From: JBLNDG01 sp050261415
GTDB lineage: Bacteria; Bacillota; Clostridia; Lutisporales; Lutisporaceae
Length of the DNA: 8,706 bases
Direction of reading: 5' to 3'
Assembly: GCA_050261415.1 (NCBI GenBank)
Contig: JBLNDG010000047.1
Coordinates: forward strand, 1-8,706
The translations under genes and the position numbers were made by a program. The notes beneath the pieces are model-generated. The model was not told the DNA's origin. It searched no databases and saw only the letters and a list, made by a program, of their open reading frames with translations. Each line of letters starts with the position of its first letter. The stretch's first letter is position 1. Of the stretch, positions 6,459 to 8,706 are shown piece by piece.

Positions 6459-7526
6459 TTGAAAGTAGCAATCGTCGGTGCTGGTGTTACAGGACTATCA
6501 TGTGCCCTGGAATTGGAGAGACATGGCATATATGCAGACTTGTTCGAAAGGGATAATTCAATCGGCTGGATTTGGCCTTCAGCTAACTATTGGCCAAGCC
6601 TTTTCTATAGAGACAAAGGAGATATAATTGAATATTTAAAGAGCAAATACAATATAATTATTAAGCCTTCCGGGGTATGTAAAACAATAATGCTGAAATC
6701 CCCTAATGAAACCGCTCGGATAAATGGCGATCTAGGTTATTTTATTACCAGGGGAAAAGGTGAGGATTCTATCGAACAACAGTTGAAGAGGGATTTAAAA
6801 AGGACGGTGTTATGTTTTAATAATAATGCTGATTATAAGAGACTCTCTAAGGAATATGACTGGGTTGTTGTGGCCACTGGTAATGATGCAGTCGCACGGG
6901 AATTGGAAGTTTGGGAGGAAGAAGGTATTGCCCGAGCAATAGGGGGTATAGTAGTAGGGAATTTCGACCCTCATACTGCATACCTCTATTTGAACACAAA
7001 ATATGCAGGCTCGGGCTATGCAAGGATGGCACCTTTCAGCTCAACTCAAGCAGTTGTAAGTTTATTCACGATTGGCTGTGGTGAATTTGATATCCTAAAA
7101 CAGTTTTCTGCATTCCTGTATAATGAAGGATTGACAAAGCTGGAGTTTTTATATAAAATGCTGCCCCAGCCCTTTACAACCGGAAAAGTCAGGAAATATA
7201 AAATTGGAAATATACTTCTTGCCGGCCGCTCCGCTGGATTAACTGAAAGGCTGGTAGGTGTCGGCGGACCCGAAGGAATTATGAGCGGTATCTTAGCAGC
7301 AAGAGCCATAGCTGAAGGTGAAGATTACACAAAGCAAATAAAAAAAATAAGAAAACATATAGAAAATGTGTCAAGTTTCCGAAAGGTTATTGAAAAGTTC
7401 AATAACGAGGACTATGACAAGCTGATTGCAGCTATTGACATAAAAGGAGTAAAAAAAATAATTTATAACACTAAAATAAATCACCCGGACATTATAGGCA
7501 GCTTGCTAAAACATGTAACAAAATAA
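6459..7526 (+). CDS. FAD/NAD(P)-binding oxidoreductase, geranylgeranyl-reductase-like, 355 residues
   Basis: A flavoprotein of the glutathione-reductase-type fold, similar in layout to geranylgeranyl reductases and other aromatic-ring or isoprenoid flavin oxidoreductases. Seen: N-terminal dinucleotide motif VAIVGAGVTG (3-12) with E30 at the end of the second strand to hold the ribose; DWVVVATGND (134-143), the ATG motif; and the C-terminal flavin-contact region NILLAGRSAG (251-260) leading to GVGGPEGIMSGILAARAI (267-284). The usual GDA triad of that last motif reads GRS here, so the aspartate that normally touches the flavin ribityl is Arg257. There is no signal peptide, so it is cytoplasmic. 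Residues 290-355 are Lys-rich helices. It is a little shorter than typical relatives. It lies 57 bases after the carboxypeptidase on the same strand with no terminator between, so co-transcription is likely, though no functional link is obvious. The substrate is unknown. Confidence 0.87.
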   Translation: MKVAIVGAGVTGLSCALELERHGIYADLFERDNSIGWIWPSANYWPSLFYRDKGDIIEYLKSKYNIIIKPSGVCKTIMLKSPNETARINGDLGYFITRGKGEDSIEQQLKRDLKRTVLCFNNNADYKRLSKEYDWVVVATGNDAVARELEVWEEEGIARAIGGIVVGNFDPHTAYLYLNTKYAGSGYARMAPFSSTQAVVSLFTIGCGEFDILKQFSAFLYNEGLTKLEFLYKMLPQPFTTGKVRKYKIGNILLAGRSAGLTERLVGVGGPEGIMSGILAARAIAEGEDYTKQIKKIRKHIENVSSFRKVIEKFNNEDYDKLIAAIDIKGVKKIIYNTKINHPDIIGSLLKHVTK

Positions 7527-7539
7527 GTATTTACCGGAA

Positions 7540-7571
7540 AAAAGCCGCAAGAAAATTATCTGGCGGCTTTT
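7540..7571. terminator. Bidirectional terminator between convergent genes
   Basis: AAAAGCCGC (7540-7548) pairs perfectly with GCGGCTTTT (7563-7571) around a 14-base loop. It follows the oxidoreductase stop by 13 bases. Read leftward, it ends in TTTTTT and serves the membrane-protein gene as well. Confidence 0.88.
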
Positions 7572-7587
7572 ATCTCCTTTTGAATGA

Positions 7588-8037
7588 TTATGCTTTTACT
7601 TTCCCCCGGCTTTGAAGCCAAAGCAAAGAATAACCCAATACCAATCCGTATACCAGATCAGCTGCAGCGTTTTCCAGTGCAGAGTTCAGGGGAATCCTGG
7701 CAAGATACGGCACCCTGAACAGCAAGGCAAGTGCATATATAAAAAACCAACCGGCTTCAGAAAATAAAACCGCTTTGAAAACAAGGTATTTCGTTCCTTT
7801 ACCTATCAAATAATTAAAAATTATCCCCATTATTCCCAGAAACAACAGTGAACCTGCATGGGAAACCAGGTATTCAGACGTATTTCCTGGCGGTGCACCC
7901 AGCATAAAGTATCCGGCAAAATCAGAAAAGTGTAAGTTACCAAATCTGAAGATATCAATAAGCAGCCAGTCTGCAACCGTAGCAACTATACCCGCAATTA
8001 TTCCGGCAACAAACCCATTCATTAGTCTATCATTCAT
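7588..8037 (-). CDS. Hypothetical membrane protein, four predicted helices, 149 residues
   Basis: I do not recognise a functional family. Hydrophobic segments are seen at about 7-30 (GFVAGIIAGIVATVADWLLI), 60-79 (HAGSLLFLGIMGIIFNYLI), 85-107 and 122-141 (ENAAADLVYGLVLGYSLLWL). A small extracellular-type loop with GAPPGNTSEYLVSH joins the first two. The N-terminal glycine-rich helix with an Asp-Trp and the last helix with an Asp recall small membrane proteins of Firmicutes such as the Bacillus YqhR type, but this is only a resemblance. ATG 8037 follows AAGGGGA at about ten bases. A TATAAT is present on the minus strand at 8067-8062 with no matching -35. The gene is divergent from the phosphoesterase and shares with it an intergenic region rich in dyads. 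Confidence 0.85.
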   Translation of the reverse strand: MNDRLMNGFVAGIIAGIVATVADWLLIDIFRFGNLHFSDFAGYFMLGAPPGNTSEYLVSHAGSLLFLGIMGIIFNYLIGKGTKYLVFKAVLFSEAGWFFIYALALLFRVPYLARIPLNSALENAAADLVYGLVLGYSLLWLQSRGKVKA

Positions 8038-8101
8038 AACTTTAATTCCCCTTTAATTAGCATTATAATATTTGATATACTAATATTCTTATCTTTACTG
8101 C

Positions 8102-8125
8102 GAATGTTATTCATGAATAATATTC
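8102..8125. promoter_or_regulatory. 24-base palindrome, candidate operator
   Basis: The core TTATTCATGAATAA (8107-8120) is a perfect 14-base palindrome. Beyond one mismatched pair it continues with GAAT (8102-8105) and ATTC (8122-8125). It sits in the divergent region between the membrane protein (start 8037) and the phosphoesterase (8233) and would suit a dimeric repressor acting on either gene. Confidence 0.55.
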
Positions 8126-8171
8126 AACTTACTTGTGCGAAATAATAAAACAGATTCATCGCTTTGTTAAT

Positions 8172-8188
8172 ATGAATGCACCATTCAT
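8172..8188. promoter_or_regulatory. ATGAAT-N5-ATTCAT dyad before the phosphoesterase
   Basis: ATGAATGCACCATTCAT: arms are perfect over 7 bases with a 3-base centre. It lies 44 bases before the proposed start. The outer 12 bases and the spacing are identical to the dyad at 4031-4047. Confidence 0.5.
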
Positions 8189-8232
8189 TGCATAATTGTA
8201 AATGAAACCTTTGCCAGAAAGGATGGATTGAA

Positions 8233-8706
8233 ATTAAGACTAAAGTTTTATCTCTGCTATTGCTATTTACCATAATTACTGCAATCACTTCATGCAGACC
8301 TGGGAATCCGGAATACAGGATAGATATGGTACCCCCTAGCGCCCCGAAGGAACAAAAACAGGAAATATCCCTGCGTTTTGGAGTCATGGCTGATTGCCGT
8401 GGATTGGATGAGGGAATCAATGAAAAGATTGTTAAAAAAACCCTTGAAGCTATAAAAAAAATTACGCCTCAGCCCTTATTTGCAGTAATGCCCGGTGACT
8501 TGGTTGAAGGTTCAGCCCAGTATACTGAAGTAAAGAAACAACTGCAAAAATTTAAAGATACAGTAACTGAATATTACCCTGCAAGCTTCTTTTTCCCCGG
8601 CTTCGGAAACCATGAAGCAATAGCCGGCGGAAATGGAGAACAAGCCTTCGAAGAAGTATTCACTGAAACAGAAGCAAATATAAATTATTTGGAGAGATAT
8701 CACAAG
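8233..8706 (+). CDS. Calcineurin-like phosphoesterase lipoprotein, start abnormal, C-terminus beyond window
   Basis: The N-terminal 158 residues of a metallophosphoesterase predicted to be a membrane-anchored lipoprotein. Residues 4-20 are a signal sequence with lipobox ITSC, lipidated at C21. A polar linker follows to about 45. Metal motifs seen: GVMADCRG (50-57; D54 with C55-R56 in place of the usual D-x-H), MPGDLVEG (86-93; D89) and GNHE (125-128). It probably cleaves phosphate esters outside the membrane; the substrate is unknown. The frame has no ATG, GTG or TTG upstream of the signal peptide after the in-frame TGA at about 8203. The start is therefore given as ATT 8233, which follows AAAGGATGG by six bases. 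An equally good reading is TTG 8228, out of frame, with one base lost in the TTTT run (8244-8247), restoring MKLRLKF then LSLLLLF. The gene may be intact with a rare start, or frameshifted. Confidence 0.8.
   Translation, partial: MKTKVLSLLLLFTIITAITSCRPGNPEYRIDMVPPSAPKEQKQEISLRFGVMADCRGLDEGINEKIVKKTLEAIKKITPQPLFAVMPGDLVEGSAQYTEVKKQLQKFKDTVTEYYPASFFFPGFGNHEAIAGGNGEQAFEEVFTETEANINYLERYHK

Noticed and set aside
8124..8420. Minus-strand 98-codon frame at the right end
   Set aside because: It overlaps the phosphoesterase frame, which has clear metal motifs; the minus frame has no recognisable domain and no ribosome site evidence.
1..8706. A coordinated novel multi-gene system
   Set aside because: Genes are in mixed orientations with individual terminators, and most belong to common housekeeping or secreted-enzyme families; only the carboxypeptidase-oxidoreductase pair looks co-transcribed.

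Overview
The window looks like a chromosomal segment of a low-to-moderate GC Firmicute, most likely a clostridium. The support is strong AGGAGG-type ribosome binding sites with 6-7 base spacing, TTG and GTG starts, sigma-A-like promoter boxes, hairpin plus U-run terminators, and Gram-positive style secreted and lipoprotein signal peptides. No phage, insertion sequence, CRISPR, tRNA or rRNA is visible.

Layout, left to right. (1) A minus-strand secreted polysaccharide deacetylase runs off the left edge. (2) A small minus-strand gene of unknown function (start probably at 1156) has its own terminator. It is divergent from a plus-strand orphan gene (1396-2001) that has a near-consensus promoter flanked by a candidate operator dyad. 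(3) A bidirectional hairpin at 2050-2076 separates that gene from a convergent, secreted M19 dipeptidase carrying an extra C-terminal beta domain. (4) A 525-base divergent intergenic region (3543-4067) holds several dyads, phased direct repeats, a GC-rich island and a likely promoter. (5) Next come a large secreted M14 zinc carboxypeptidase and, 57 bases later, a flavin-dependent oxidoreductase of the geranylgeranyl-reductase-like type, ended by a bidirectional hairpin. (6) A minus-strand four-helix membrane protein follows. (7) A divergent calcineurin-like phosphoesterase lipoprotein runs off the right edge and has no normal start codon in frame.

Four of the eight proteins act outside the membrane: the deacetylase, dipeptidase, carboxypeptidase and phosphoesterase. 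A role in cell-wall or peptide turnover is plausible, but the genes are mostly separate transcription units and do not form one obvious system. I see no convincing undescribed multi-gene system.

The best leads are: the protease-associated (PA) domain apparently inserted inside the M14 catalytic fold; a 17-base dyad, ATGAAT-N5-ATTCAT, found upstream of both the carboxypeptidase and the phosphoesterase; and the abnormal start of the phosphoesterase.
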